From: Tannerellaceae bacterium | GTDB lineage: Bacteria; Bacteroidota; Bacteroidia; Bacteroidales; Tannerellaceae | Length of the DNA stretch: 64,000 nt | Reading direction: 5' to 3' | NCBI GenBank assembly: GCA_031259845.1 | Contig: JAIRKZ010000160.1 | Coordinates: 1 to 64,000, forward strand | Shown: positions 48,301 through 58,359 of the stretch, one piece after another | Layout of the letters: each line of letters opens with the position of its first letter | Numbering within the stretch: position 1 is the stretch's first letter | Position numbers and translations under genes: made by a program | Notes under the pieces: model-generated | What the model was told of the DNA's origin: nothing | The model's input: the letters and a program-made list of their open reading frames with translations, nothing else | Databases searched by the model: none

Positions 48301-49874
48301 CATTAATATCTCCCCCACCCCATCACGACATTTATTCAATTGAAGATTTGGCGCAACTTATTTTCGATTTAAAGAATGTAAATCCAAGAGCCGAAATCAG
48401 CGTAAAGTTGGTTTCCGAAAGCGGCGTAGGAACAATAGCCGTAGGCGTTGCCAAAGCAAAAGCTGACAGGATCATCATTTCCGGTTCCGAGGGAGGCACA
48501 GGAGCGTCTCCCATCAGTTCCATCCGGTATGCCGGCCTGCCACCGGAATTAGGACTTACGGAAACACAGCAAACGCTTATTCTGAATGGATTGAGAGGGC
48601 AAGTCCGTCTACAAACAGACGGACAAATTAAAACAGGCCGCGACATCATATTGATGGCCTTAATGGGAGCGGAAGAATTCGGATTTGCCACCTCGGCGTT
48701 AATCGTATTGGGTTGCGTGATGATGCGTAAATGCCATTTGAATACCTGCCCGGTAGGAGTTGCCACACAGGACGAAGAGCTTCGCAAACGTTTTTACGGA
48801 CATCATGAATATCTTGTCAATTTCTTTACTTTTCTTGCCGAAGAAATTCGCGAATACCTGGCTGAGATGGGATACGAAAAACTCGATGATATTATCGGAC
48901 ATGCAGAACTGATTGAGCGCAAGCCTTCCGATCTGATAAAAAAACATGATTTATTGGATTTCAGCCGCATGTTATACATTCCCAAAGAGGCTAAAACAAA
49001 TGCTATCCGTAATATAACAGCTCAAGTTCATGATATTTTAGCTGTAAAAGATGTAGACATAATCCGCCATGCCAAACCGGCTATCGAGTTACAAAAAGAA
49101 ATCTCCTTAGAATATGCAATTGTAAATACCGATCGCTCTGTGGGCGCCATGCTATCGGGAGAAATAGCCAAACGATACGGTAATGAAACTCTTCCCGACA
49201 ATACATTGAACATTAAATTCAAAGGATCGGCCGGACAAAGTTTCGGAGCCTTCCTTGTACACGGCGTTCATTTCCGTCTGGAAGGCGAGGCCAACGATTA
49301 TTTAGGGAAAGGGCTCAGTGGCGGACGTATCAGCCTGATGCCTCCCGTACGCTCTACCTTTATTGCCGAAGAGAACACCATTGCCGGAAACACCTTGCTG
49401 TATGGCGCCACAAGTGGCGAGGTCTATATAAATGGACGCGTAGGAGAACGTTTTTGCGTACGAAACAGCGGAGCCATCGCCGTAGTAGAAGGCGTGGGCG
49501 ATCATTGTTGCGAATATATGACCGGCGGATGTGTGGCAGTACTTGGAGAAACAGGGCGGAACTTCGCCGCAGGAATGAGCGGAGGAGTAGCGTATGTATG
49601 GAATAAGGCCGGCGATTTCGACTTCTATTGCAATATGGAAATGGTAGAACTATCGCTCATTGAAGACAGCAGCACGCGCAAGGAACTGCTGGGGCTGATC
49701 CGTAAGCATTACCATTATACCGGTAGCCGCCTGGCCGGTATGATGCTCGAAAACTTCGATAAATATGTAGACGAGTTCATCCGGATTGTTCCCATCGAAT
49801 ACAAAAAGGTATTACAGGAAGAACAGATGAAAAAGCTGCAACGTAAAATCGCAGAAATGCAGCGTGATTATTAA
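45363..49874 (+). CDS. gltB: Glutamate synthase large subunit
   Basis: NEHDACGVGMLVNIHGGKSH N-terminal GATase, FMN/central domains, C-terminal GXGXG repeat domain; followed by gltD. Confidence 0.97.
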   Translation: MGNKNHFHKRQGLYDPTNEHDACGVGMLVNIHGGKSHSIVESALKVLENMRHRGAEGADNKTGDGAGILLQIPHEFILLQGIPVPEKGKYGTGLVFLPKNEEQQAIILSIMIDEIEKEGLSLMHLRKVPVHSDILGKNALATEPDIKQLFVTGCDNQNEFELKLYIIRKRIEKKVADSNPELKNDFYIVSLSTRSIVYKGMLESMQLRHYFPDLTNNYFTSGLALVHSRFSTNTFPTWSLAQPFRLLAHNGEINTIRGNRSWMEARESVLSSPLIPNVEEIRPICQPDMSDSASLDNVLEFLVATGLSLPHAMAMLVPESFNDSNPISEDLKAFYEYHSILMEPWDGPAALLFSDGRYAGGMLDRNGLRPARYLITKNDMMLVASEVGVMDFEPNEIKEKGRLQPGKILMVDTEKGKVYYDGELKKQLAEAQPYKTWFNNRVELDELKSGRKVSHVEEEYEKKLRIFNYNREDIERIIIPMLTGSVEPVGSMGNDTPLAVLSSYPQNLFNYFRQQFAQVTNPPIDPIREELVMSLTEYIGAVAENILVPDENHCKMVRLNHPILTNTQLDLLCNIRYKGFKSVKLPMLFEAAKGRDGLQSAIEKLCKQAEQSVIEGVNYIILSDKAVDATYAPIPSLLAVSAVHHHLISVQKRVQTALVVETGEMREVMHAALLLGYGASAINPYMSFAIIKNLVDRKEIQLNYETARKHYIKAICKGLFKIMSKMGISTIRSYRGAKLFEAVGLSDEVSRKYFGGITSKAGGVRLEEIADDMLTLHEYAFRQPTEDMLVHKGIYSYRKDGEKHSWNPETISKLQVATRLGSYQLFKNYTREADEKEASIFLRDFLTFKKGKSIPIDKVEPASEIMKRFVTGAMSFGSISKEAHETIALAMNKIHGRSNTGEGGEDSARFIPREDGLSMRSAIKQVASGRFGVTTEYLVNADEIQIKIAQGAKPGEGGQLPGHKVNDIIAKTRHSIPGISLISPPPHHDIYSIEDLAQLIFDLKNVNPRAEISVKLVSESGVGTIAVGVAKAKADRIIISGSEGGTGASPISSIRYAGLPPELGLTETQQTLILNGLRGQVRLQTDGQIKTGRDIILMALMGAEEFGFATSALIVLGCVMMRKCHLNTCPVGVATQDEELRKRFYGHHEYLVNFFTFLAEEIREYLAEMGYEKLDDIIGHAELIERKPSDLIKKHDLLDFSRMLYIPKEAKTNAIRNITAQVHDILAVKDVDIIRHAKPAIELQKEISLEYAIVNTDRSVGAMLSGEIAKRYGNETLPDNTLNIKFKGSAGQSFGAFLVHGVHFRLEGEANDYLGKGLSGGRISLMPPVRSTFIAEENTIAGNTLLYGATSGEVYINGRVGERFCVRNSGAIAVVEGVGDHCCEYMTGGCVAVLGETGRNFAAGMSGGVAYVWNKAGDFDFYCNMEMVELSLIEDSSTRKELLGLIRKHYHYTGSRLAGMMLENFDKYVDEFIRIVPIEYKKVLQEEQMKKLQRKIAEMQRDY

Positions 49875-49915
49875 ACCTTTTCAATTTCAACGTTTAATTT
49901 CTTAATGAATAAAAA

Positions 49916-51331
49916 ATGGGAAATCCAAGAGCATTCCTCACGATACACAGACAAGAAGCCGGTAACCGGCCGGTACAAGACCGGTTACGGGATTTTAGCG
50001 AAGTAGAACAAACCCTCAACAGTCACGACCGACAAAGGCAAGCCTCCCGATGCATGGATTGCGGCGTGCCTTTCTGTCACTGGGCGTGCCCGATAGGAAA
50101 CAAACAACCGGAATGGCAAGACCTGTTATATAAAGGTAAATGGGAAGAAGCTTACCGGGCGCTGGAACAAACATGCGACTTCCCTGAATTTACAGGACGC
50201 ATTTGCCCCGCCTTATGTGAGAAAAGTTGTGTGCTGAAACTCAGCGCCGACGAACCCGTCACCATTCGCGAAAATGAAGTGGCCATTATTGAAGCTGCTT
50301 TCCGTGAAGAATATATTAAGCCCGTGAAACCTGTTCGCAACGGGAAAAAAGTGGCGGTAATCGGTAGCGGCCCGGCAGGCCTTACTGTTGCCAATCAACT
50401 CAACAGGAAAGGCTACGAAGTAACCGTCTTTGAAAAAGACGAGCTTCCGGGTGGATTATTACGTTTCGGCATCCCAAATTTCAAGCTCAACAAACAAATT
50501 ATCAACCGTCGCATCCATCTCATGGAAAAAGAAGGGATTTTATTCAAAACCAATACTATGGTGGGAAAAGATTTTTCGGCAAAAGAGGTAACGAAATTCT
50601 TCGATGCCGTTTGCGTGGCTATCGGCGCAGAAACGCCACGCGACTTGCCTGTGGAGGGCCGCAAACTGAAAGGCGTTCATTTTGCGCTTGAATTGCTGGG
50701 ACAACAAAATCGCTTGCTTCAGGATATAAACATTCCGCCTAAAAGTATCATCAATGCAAAAGATAAAAAGGTATTGGTAATCGGCGGGGGCGATACGGGA
50801 AGTGATTGCGTAGGTACGGCCAATCGTCATGGAGCCTCCAGTGTAAGGCAGATTGAAATTATGCCACAGCCTCCGGTCAATTATAATCCGGAAACTCCCT
50901 GGCCAATGTATCCGCAGATTCTCAAAACCAGCAGCAGCCATGAAGAAGGTTGCGTGCGGCAATGGAATCTGACTACCTGCCGCTTTATAGGCGAAAACAA
51001 TCACGTAAAAGGAGTGGAAGTAGAAAAAGTAGAATGGATTCCGTCGAAAGACGGCGGACGACCGGAAATGAAAATGACAGGTGAAAAAGAAATCATAGAA
51101 GCCGACTTGGTCTTGCTCGCTATGGGATTTATCCACCCGGAACAGGAAGGCCTTGTAAGAGAGCTTTCACTACCAACAAACGAACGAAAAAACATTGCCG
51201 TCAATCCAAATGGACATACAACAGGAAATATCTTTGCCTGTGGCGATGCAACATCAGGGGCAAGCCTGGTGGTAACTGCCATGGCATCCGGTAAGAAAAC
51301 CGCAGAGGCTATACATCTTTTTCTTAGTTAA
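49916..51331 (+). CDS. gltD: Glutamate synthase small subunit
   Basis: CMDCGVPFCHWACPIGN Fe-S motif; VAVIGSGPAGLTVANQLNRKGYEVTVFEK; VIGGGDTGSDCVGTANR. Confidence 0.96.
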   Translation: MGNPRAFLTIHRQEAGNRPVQDRLRDFSEVEQTLNSHDRQRQASRCMDCGVPFCHWACPIGNKQPEWQDLLYKGKWEEAYRALEQTCDFPEFTGRICPALCEKSCVLKLSADEPVTIRENEVAIIEAAFREEYIKPVKPVRNGKKVAVIGSGPAGLTVANQLNRKGYEVTVFEKDELPGGLLRFGIPNFKLNKQIINRRIHLMEKEGILFKTNTMVGKDFSAKEVTKFFDAVCVAIGAETPRDLPVEGRKLKGVHFALELLGQQNRLLQDINIPPKSIINAKDKKVLVIGGGDTGSDCVGTANRHGASSVRQIEIMPQPPVNYNPETPWPMYPQILKTSSSHEEGCVRQWNLTTCRFIGENNHVKGVEVEKVEWIPSKDGGRPEMKMTGEKEIIEADLVLLAMGFIHPEQEGLVRELSLPTNERKNIAVNPNGHTTGNIFACGDATSGASLVVTAMASGKKTAEAIHLFLS

Positions 51332-51337
51332 TAAAGA

Positions 51338-51378
51338 AACCCGGAGGTATTCGGTTTAATCGAATTACACTCCGGGTT
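51338..51378. terminator. Bidirectional terminator-like hairpin between convergent genes
   Basis: AACCCGGAG / CTCCGGGTT 9-bp perfect stem, A/T tracts on both sides. Confidence 0.6.
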
Positions 51379-51414
51379 ATCTATTATATCTTTATTGTTT
51401 TTATTATTTTCCGA

Positions 51415-52701
51415 TTATTTCTGATATTGTTTACGAATCCAGGCGGCACACGCTTCATTCTGCTCAGGAAACGTCCAGTGACCTGTTTCAAGAAATAAAT
51501 TCAATTCTTTTTTTCCGGGAATTACATTATATGCCGCATTCATGGAGGTAGGCGGGCAAGTAACGTCATTATATCCCCAACTGTACCAACCGGGCGCTTT
51601 TACCCGCCGGGCAAAATTCACCACGTCGAAATAAGAAAGCGTTTCCACTTCATTGGCCACAGGCTTCTCTTTTTGATAATAATGCGGCCAACCTCCGGCT
51701 CTGCCGTTCAGATAACCTGCAAAGTCGCACATGGCAGGATAAAAAGCAGCCAAAAACCTGATGCGAGGCTCCAATCCGGCAGTAATAATAGATAAAGCGC
51801 CCCCCTGGCTTCCACCAGTTACGCCCACTGTTGATCCGTCAAATTCGGGTAATGCGTAGATAAAATCAACAGCCTTGACGCATCCAAGGAACACCCGTTT
51901 GTAATAATGAGCGTCGCGGTCGTTTTTGTTGACGCTCCAGTAATTCCGCAGGCTTCCCGACATCAGGTTGCTATAAACTTCCTGCGGCATAGTCACCGGT
52001 ACGCCGTGGATACCGATTTCAAGCGAGATCACATCGTCGCCGAAATTTACGCCGCGATACGGACGGATTCCGGCGCCCGGCACTTGCAGTATGGCCGGAT
52101 ATTTTCCCTGTTTTTTAGGCGTAATCAAGATGCCATATATCCGTGAACCATTTTGGTCGTTCTGAAAACTAACTTCATATACATTTTGCGTAGAGGTACA
52201 TCTGTCGGGAAGCAAAACCATTTCCGGGTCGAGCGGAACCGAACGGGCGCCGGCAACAGCTTTTGTCCAAAATTCGTCGAAGTCTTTTGGTTCCTGCGTA
52301 GTGGGTTGAATCTTATCTTCGTCATAAGCTGCTGTGGCCAAGCCTTCATAATTTTTTCCATCTACTTTGGCTATTACTTTGCAACGCAGAAAACCGGGTG
52401 TTTTCATTGACGCTTTAAGCGTAGTTTTTCCTTCTTTTAGAACGACGTCTTGCTTTTTAGTCGTCGGAAAAAACTCAGGGCCAAACTCATAATCCACCGT
52501 TACGTTCTTCAGCAGGTTTTCATTCCTGTAAACCTGCACCGTAAAGGCGACTTCTTCATTTACCGTATACCTCCAATCCGTATGATCGGGAGATACAATA
52601 ACGTTAACCAGCTTTTGCGACGGTTGAGCCTGCAAACAAACCTCCGGCGCCAGCAAAAACAACAATACATAAACAAAAGAAATCATTCTTTTCATAAACA
52701 A
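51415..52701 (-). CDS. Acetyl xylan esterase / cephalosporin-C deacetylase-like (CE7) hydrolase
   Basis: GILITPKKQGKYPAILQVPGAGIRPYRG, GVTGGSQGGALSI nucleophile, GYNDVTCPPTSM, TGHWTFPEQ. Confidence 0.85.
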   Translation of the reverse strand: MFMKRMISFVYVLLFLLAPEVCLQAQPSQKLVNVIVSPDHTDWRYTVNEEVAFTVQVYRNENLLKNVTVDYEFGPEFFPTTKKQDVVLKEGKTTLKASMKTPGFLRCKVIAKVDGKNYEGLATAAYDEDKIQPTTQEPKDFDEFWTKAVAGARSVPLDPEMVLLPDRCTSTQNVYEVSFQNDQNGSRIYGILITPKKQGKYPAILQVPGAGIRPYRGVNFGDDVISLEIGIHGVPVTMPQEVYSNLMSGSLRNYWSVNKNDRDAHYYKRVFLGCVKAVDFIYALPEFDGSTVGVTGGSQGGALSIITAGLEPRIRFLAAFYPAMCDFAGYLNGRAGGWPHYYQKEKPVANEVETLSYFDVVNFARRVKAPGWYSWGYNDVTCPPTSMNAAYNVIPGKKELNLFLETGHWTFPEQNEACAAWIRKQYQK

Positions 52702-52721
52702 TCGTATTTAAGGATTAGAAA

Positions 52722-53678
52722 TCAAAAATTATCTTCAAGCAAACGCATCAGAACAGCTTGCGCGGAAATCTCACGATTAGCCGCTTCCGGGATAACAATA
52801 CTTTGCGGGCTTTCTATCACCTCGTCCGTCACAATCATATTTCGCCTAACGGGGAGGCAGTGCATAAAATAAGCATTGTTTGTGAGCGCCATTTTTTCGC
52901 TATCCACTGTCCAGCTACGGTCTTTGTTCAACACTTTGCCGTAATTCGGGTCTGCGAAAGCCGCCCAGTTTTTCGCATAGATAAAATCGGCTCCTTCAAA
53001 CGCTTTCTTTTGATCATACTCTACCTTTGCTTTTCCTACGAACTGTGCATCCAATTCATAACCAGATGGATGTGTGATAACAAATTCGTAATCCGCAGTA
53101 TTCATCCACTCGGCAAAACTGTTGGGAACCGCCTGTGGAAGCGCTTTCGGATGTGGCGCCCAAGATAATACAACCTTCGGCCGATCCGTTTTTTTATATT
53201 CTTCTATCGTAATTAAATCGGCATAACTTTGAAGCGGATGGCGCGTAGCCGCTTCCATACTGAAAACCGGCCGCCCCGAATATTGGATAAATTCATTCAA
53301 CACCTTTTCGGTATAATCCTCTTCTTTATTTTCAAACCTCGCAAAAGAGCGTACGCCAATGATATCGCAATAAGAACCCATTACAGGAATCGCCTCGAGA
53401 AGATGTTCCGTCTTGTCGCCATCCATAATGGCGCCGCGTTCCGTCTCAAGCTTCCAAGCCCCTTGATTCACATCCAATACCATTGTATTCATTCCCAAAT
53501 TCATTCCGGCTTTCTGCGTACTCAAGCGGGTACGCAAACTGGAATTAAAAAAAATCATTAACAACGTCTTATTCTTCCCCAGATCAGAAAAGCCAAAACG
53601 ATTCTTTTTTATCTCAAAAGCCTTTTGTAAAGCAACTTTCAAATCGCCAATATCATAAACAGACGTGAAATTTCTCAT
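52722..53678 (-). CDS. argF': N-succinylornithine / N-acetylornithine carbamoyltransferase-like
   Basis: FFNSSLRTRLSTQKAGMNLGMNTMVLDVNQGAWKLE, HLLEAIPVMGSYCDIIGVRSFA, EAATRHPLQSYADLITIEEY; resembles the Bacteroides ArgF' type. Confidence 0.9.
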   Translation of the reverse strand: MRNFTSVYDIGDLKVALQKAFEIKKNRFGFSDLGKNKTLLMIFFNSSLRTRLSTQKAGMNLGMNTMVLDVNQGAWKLETERGAIMDGDKTEHLLEAIPVMGSYCDIIGVRSFARFENKEEDYTEKVLNEFIQYSGRPVFSMEAATRHPLQSYADLITIEEYKKTDRPKVVLSWAPHPKALPQAVPNSFAEWMNTADYEFVITHPSGYELDAQFVGKAKVEYDQKKAFEGADFIYAKNWAAFADPNYGKVLNKDRSWTVDSEKMALTNNAYFMHCLPVRRNMIVTDEVIESPQSIVIPEAANREISAQAVLMRLLEDNF

Positions 53679-53820
53679 TAAAATCCTTATTTAGTAAATA
53701 AGTTGCAAGTTAGAAAGAAATCCGCAATTCGCACCTATAAACAATAAAAAACCGTTACCTGAAATACGCAGATTTACACAGGGGCCTACTGTAAATTTAT
53801 AAGCAGGACGAAAAAAAAAC

Positions 53821-53898
53821 ATTATGATCTCTTTAGAAAACTATTATGATGGTTTTACTAAACCATTATAATGGTTTGCTGAAGAGATTATAATGGTT
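53821..53898. repeat. 22-bp-phased AT-rich array folding as a ~35-bp imperfect hairpin
   Basis: ATTATRAT starts at 53821, 53843, 53865 and 53887 (exact 22-bp spacing); includes an 18-bp perfect palindrome AAACCATTATAATGGTTT at 53860-53877. Confidence 0.85.
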
Positions 53899-54328
53899 TT
53901 TTTCCAAAACACAGCCATGGATTTTTTATTTAATATCGTTTCATTAGTTGGGGAGACGTTGTTTCAGGATAATAATCTACTCCTTCCTTAAATTGTATGT
54001 TATTCAAATAAAACAGATTATATCCTATTATAATTATTTTAATATAAAAGCAATAAAACAACATATACTGTTATTGAATTCAATAAAACAGTATAAATAA
54101 TCTATTTATAATCTATATAATAAAAATAATATGATATATATTCATTTCTATACAAGAAAATATATAACAAACAAAACACACACACTATAATCATACATAA
54201 ATTCACATAAATATGAAATTACTTATATAATCATTGTTTTAACGCAAAAACAATAAAAATATAAAAGAAAGATAATTTTCAGTTTCCTCCGCAGAGAAAA
54301 TAAAGACTCAACAAAAAAGCAATTAAGC

Positions 54329-55579
54329 TCACGATGTGCGTATTTGGCCCGTTCCTTCAATCAGGTATTTATAGGTGGTAAGTTCGGGTAATGACATGGG
54401 GCCGCGGGCGTGCAGTTTTTGTGTACTGATACCTATTTCCGCGCCAAAACCGAATTGGGCGCCGTCGGTAAAGGCTGTTGATACGTTGGCGTATACACAG
54501 GCGGCGTCTACGTGTTGTTGGAATTTCAGAATAGTTTCCAGGTTTTGGGTGATGATACATTCGCTGTGTTTTGAGCCGTATTTGGCAATATGTCCTAAGG
54601 CTTCGTCTAAAGAGGCTACTGTTTTGATGCTCATTTTATAGTCGAGAAATTCGGTTCCGTAATGTTCTTCAAAGGCATGCTGCAATAATTCCGGGGGATA
54701 ATGGGCGGAAAGAATGGCATAAGAAGATTCGTCGGCATACAGGATAACGTTTTTTTCCTGCAAATCGTTGTTGCAAATAACCGGAAGAGATTCGAGACGT
54801 TCGTTATGGATAATCAGACAGTCTAATGCGTTGCAGACACTTACCCTCCTTGTTTTAGCATTTAAAACGATGGATTGTGCGGCAGATTCGTCGCCCTCTT
54901 TGTCGAAATAAGTATGGCAGATGCCAGCGCCGGTTTCTATTACAGGTATACGTGCATTCGCGCGTACATTATTAATAAGAGAACTGCTTCCGCGCGGGAT
55001 AATAAGGTCTACGAGACCTGTTGCATGTAAAAGTGCGGTGGTTGCTTCACGGTTGGAGGGTAAAAGAGTGCAAACGGCGGGGGGAATGGCACAGGTTTCC
55101 AGTCCTTCGTGAATCAGGGAAACGAGGGCTTTGTTTGAAAATTCGGCATCGGAACCACCTTTGAGAACACAGGCATTGCCACTTTTCAAACATAGGGAAA
55201 AGACGTCGAACGTCACATTCGGACGGGCTTCGTAAATGATGCCTATTACGCCAAAGGGGACTGTTATTTTGGTGATAACCATTCCATTGGGGCGTTCTAT
55301 CCGGTTTAGCACCTTTCCCAGCGGCGAAGGAAGGGAGGCTACCGACTTCATGTCTGCGGCGATATCCTGCAAGCGTTCGGGGGTAAGTTTGAGCCTGTCG
55401 TATTTGGGATCCGACGGTTTCATCAGCGCCAGGTCTTTTGCGTTTTCAGCGAGGATGAAATCCTGTTTTTCTAACAGCCGACCGGCTGTTCTTTGCAGTA
55501 CGATTTGAATTTTATCGTCTGATAGCCCGGAAATAGAGCGGGAGGCTATTGCTGTTTGTTTTAATAGTTCAACGTTCAT
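54329..55579 (-). CDS. proA: Gamma-glutamyl phosphate reductase
   Basis: [73 protein letters not shown]. Confidence 0.96.
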   Translation of the reverse strand: MNVELLKQTAIASRSISGLSDDKIQIVLQRTAGRLLEKQDFILAENAKDLALMKPSDPKYDRLKLTPERLQDIAADMKSVASLPSPLGKVLNRIERPNGMVITKITVPFGVIGIIYEARPNVTFDVFSLCLKSGNACVLKGGSDAEFSNKALVSLIHEGLETCAIPPAVCTLLPSNREATTALLHATGLVDLIIPRGSSSLINNVRANARIPVIETGAGICHTYFDKEGDESAAQSIVLNAKTRRVSVCNALDCLIIHNERLESLPVICNNDLQEKNVILYADESSYAILSAHYPPELLQHAFEEHYGTEFLDYKMSIKTVASLDEALGHIAKYGSKHSECIITQNLETILKFQQHVDAACVYANVSTAFTDGAQFGFGAEIGISTQKLHARGPMSLPELTTYKYLIEGTGQIRTS

Positions 55580-55583
55580 ACTA

Positions 55584-56657
55584 CTATTCTACATACAAAA
55601 AATCATAATGCACAATCGGTTTCATATCTTTTTGACCTATCAGCCTGATTGCTTCTTCGCTATTATAGGATGTGCAGCCTACGCCGATTTGTTTTCCCTC
55701 CTCGTCAATTATGCGGACAATATCGTCTTTCTCGAAATCGCCTGCGATACGTGTTACACCTACCAACAGGATACTTATGGCCCGCGGTTCTTTTAGCGCT
55801 TGTACGGCGCCTTTGTTTATGTGTATCTCTCCTTTCGCGAAGCCTTCGGAGTGGGCAATCCACTTTTTTATGTTGCTTACGGGTTTGGGAGAGGGTTTAA
55901 AGCGAGTACATACTACCGGGCTGTTTTCGCTGAGCAATTGGAGGAGTATATTTTCTTTTCTACCATTGGCGATGATTACCGGGATACCCTCGTCGGCTAC
56001 TTTTTGGGCGATCGTACATTTAGTGAGCATGCCTCCCCGCCCGAAGGAAGATTTCGTTGTTTGAACGTAATCCGAGAGGTTTTCCACCCCTTTTCTGATT
56101 TCCGGGATTACGCAGGCGCCCGGTTCGGAGGGGTTACCGTTGTAAATCCCGTCTACATTGCTCAGGATGATAAGAACGTCCATACCCATCATGGTGGCTA
56201 TCAGGCCGGAAAGTTCATCATTGTCTGTAAACATCAATTCAGTGACGGAAATCGTATCATTTTCGTTTACAATGGGAATAACCTTGTTTTCGAGCATTAT
56301 TTCCATGCAATGTTTCTGATTGAGGTAATGCGTACGGCTACTGAAATTCTCCTTCGTAGTAAGTACTTGCCCGCATACGATATGATGTTCGCGGAAAAGC
56401 TCGTAATACCGGTTGATTAGTTTGGCTTGCCCGACAGCCGAAAAGAGCTGGCGCGCCGACACGGGGTCGAGTTTTTTCTCCACCTTTATCTCGCTACGCC
56501 CTGAAGCTACGGCGCCGGAAGAAATAAGGATTATTTCAAGGCCTCTTTTCTGTAATTCCGCCACCTGATCTACAAGGGCCGACATGCGGGTAATATCCAG
56601 CGTACCGTCTGCACGGGTAAGGACGTTGCTGCCGATTTTTATTGCAATCCTTTTCAT
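55584..56657 (-). CDS. proB: Glutamate 5-kinase
   Basis: [53 protein letters not shown]-terminal PUA domain. Confidence 0.96.
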   Translation of the reverse strand: MKRIAIKIGSNVLTRADGTLDITRMSALVDQVAELQKRGLEIILISSGAVASGRSEIKVEKKLDPVSARQLFSAVGQAKLINRYYELFREHHIVCGQVLTTKENFSSRTHYLNQKHCMEIMLENKVIPIVNENDTISVTELMFTDNDELSGLIATMMGMDVLIILSNVDGIYNGNPSEPGACVIPEIRKGVENLSDYVQTTKSSFGRGGMLTKCTIAQKVADEGIPVIIANGRKENILLQLLSENSPVVCTRFKPSPKPVSNIKKWIAHSEGFAKGEIHINKGAVQALKEPRAISILLVGVTRIAGDFEKDDIVRIIDEEGKQIGVGCTSYNSEEAIRLIGQKDMKPIVHYDFLYVE

Positions 56658-56691
56658 TTTTCCCTTTTCTTCCTCTTTTCTTTTCCCGGCA

Positions 56692-58350
56692 TTAATTATT
56701 ACTGTCTTTATCCCTTATTTCGATGCGACGGATTTTGCCGCTGATGGTTTTTGGAAGTTCGGTTACAAATTCTATTATACGAGGATATTTATAAGGGGCG
56801 GTTACTTTCTTTACGTGCTGCTGGATTTCTTTTACCAGCTCTTCGTCCGCTTTATCCTTATATTCTTTTGAAAGGACGATGGTTGCTTTCACCACTTGTC
56901 CGCGTACTTCGTCAGGGACGCCGGTGATTGCACATTCCACAACGGCAGGATGCGTCATCAGCGCACTTTCCACTTCAAAAGGGCCAATTCTGTAACCGGA
57001 GCTTTTTATTACATCATCTATCCGGCCAACAAACCAGAAGTATCCATCTTCGTCTCTCCAGGCTACATCGCCGGTAAAATAGATTCCATCGTGGCAGGTT
57101 TGTTGGGTTAGTTCCGGGTCGCGGTAATATTCCTTGAATAATCCCAAGGGCTTTCCTTTATCGTACCTTACTGCTATTTCGCCTTGTTCTCCATCTTCGG
57201 CGGGAGTTCCGTCCATGCGGAGTAAATCTACATCGTACTGAGGATTTGCTTTCCCCATGGAGCCGGGTTTAGGCGCTGTCCAGGGGAAGGTACAGACGGT
57301 GAGCGTCGTTTCCGTTTGTCCGAAACCTTCCATGAGCTTGATACCGGTCAGCTCGCGAAAGGTATTAAAGACGGTTGGATTTAACGCTTCTCCGGCAATG
57401 GTACAATATTCGAGAGACGACAAATCGTATTTGGCGAGGTCTTCGCGGATAAGAAAACGGAAGATCGTTGGTGGGGCGCACAGGGAAGTAATACGATAAT
57501 CCTGTATCATCTGAAGCATATCGGCAGGATTAAATTTTTCATGGTCGTACACAAAAACGGTTGCCCCGGCAATCCATTGCCCGTATAATTTACCCCAGAC
57601 GGCTTTCCCCCATCCGGTATCGGCTATGGTAAGATGGAGGCTCCCTTCGTGTAAATTGTGCCAATAACTCCCTGTTGATATATGGGCTAAGGGATATGTA
57701 AAATCGTGCGCCACCATCTTGGGATTACCTGTCGTTCCAGACGTGAAGTACATTAACGAAATATCGCCGTTTGCATTTCGTTCGGACGGCCTAACGAACG
57801 CCGGAGCGCTTTCGATTCCTTTATGGAAATCCTTGAATCCATGTGGAATAACCGGTCCGATAGATGCTAATTCCTTAACGGAAGGGGATTCGGGCATAGC
57901 GTCTAAAACATGTTGCAGAATAATTTCTTCACCTGCACACAAAACCATTTTGATGTCGGCGGCATTGTTGCGGTAAACAATATCTTTCTTCGTCAGCAGG
58001 TGAGTAGCAGGGATGGCTACGGCGCCTAATTTATGCAAGGCAACGATAGAAAACCAAAATTCATACCTCCGTTTGAGAATAAGCATCACCTTATCACCAT
58101 GGCCGATTCCAAGCGATTGAAAATAGGCTGCCGTACGGTCGGAATACGTTTTCATTTCCTCAAACGTGAAATCAATATGTTCGCCCCGGTCGTTTGTCCA
58201 GCAAATGGCTTTTTTAGCGGGTTGTTCTTTTGCCCAAACATCTACGACATCATAACCGAAATTGAAATTTTCGGGAATGTTCACCTTGAAATTCTCTGCG
58301 AAGTCGTCTTGAGACTCGAAAGTCGTCTTATTTAAAAATCGTTCTAACAT
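56692..58350 (-). CDS. AMP-dependent acyl-CoA synthetase (acetyl/medium-chain type)
   Basis: LMYFTSGTTGNPKMVAHD, MEGFGQTETTLT, YFTGDVAWRDEDGYFWFVGRIDDVIKSSGYRIGPFEVES. Confidence 0.93.
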   Translation of the reverse strand: MLERFLNKTTFESQDDFAENFKVNIPENFNFGYDVVDVWAKEQPAKKAICWTNDRGEHIDFTFEEMKTYSDRTAAYFQSLGIGHGDKVMLILKRRYEFWFSIVALHKLGAVAIPATHLLTKKDIVYRNNAADIKMVLCAGEEIILQHVLDAMPESPSVKELASIGPVIPHGFKDFHKGIESAPAFVRPSERNANGDISLMYFTSGTTGNPKMVAHDFTYPLAHISTGSYWHNLHEGSLHLTIADTGWGKAVWGKLYGQWIAGATVFVYDHEKFNPADMLQMIQDYRITSLCAPPTIFRFLIREDLAKYDLSSLEYCTIAGEALNPTVFNTFRELTGIKLMEGFGQTETTLTVCTFPWTAPKPGSMGKANPQYDVDLLRMDGTPAEDGEQGEIAVRYDKGKPLGLFKEYYRDPELTQQTCHDGIYFTGDVAWRDEDGYFWFVGRIDDVIKSSGYRIGPFEVESALMTHPAVVECAITGVPDEVRGQVVKATIVLSKEYKDKADEELVKEIQQHVKKVTAPYKYPRIIEFVTELPKTISGKIRRIEIRDKDSNN

Positions 58351-58359
58351 TGCTTTCTT

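Noticed and set aside
50540-51136. 198-aa minus-strand ORF
   Set aside because: Antisense to gltD; composition is that of a shadow ORF.
53821-53898. CRISPR array
   Set aside because: 22-bp period is too short for repeat plus spacer; the units pair as a hairpin.
55800-56420. 206-aa plus-strand ORF
   Set aside because: Antisense to proB; no motifs.
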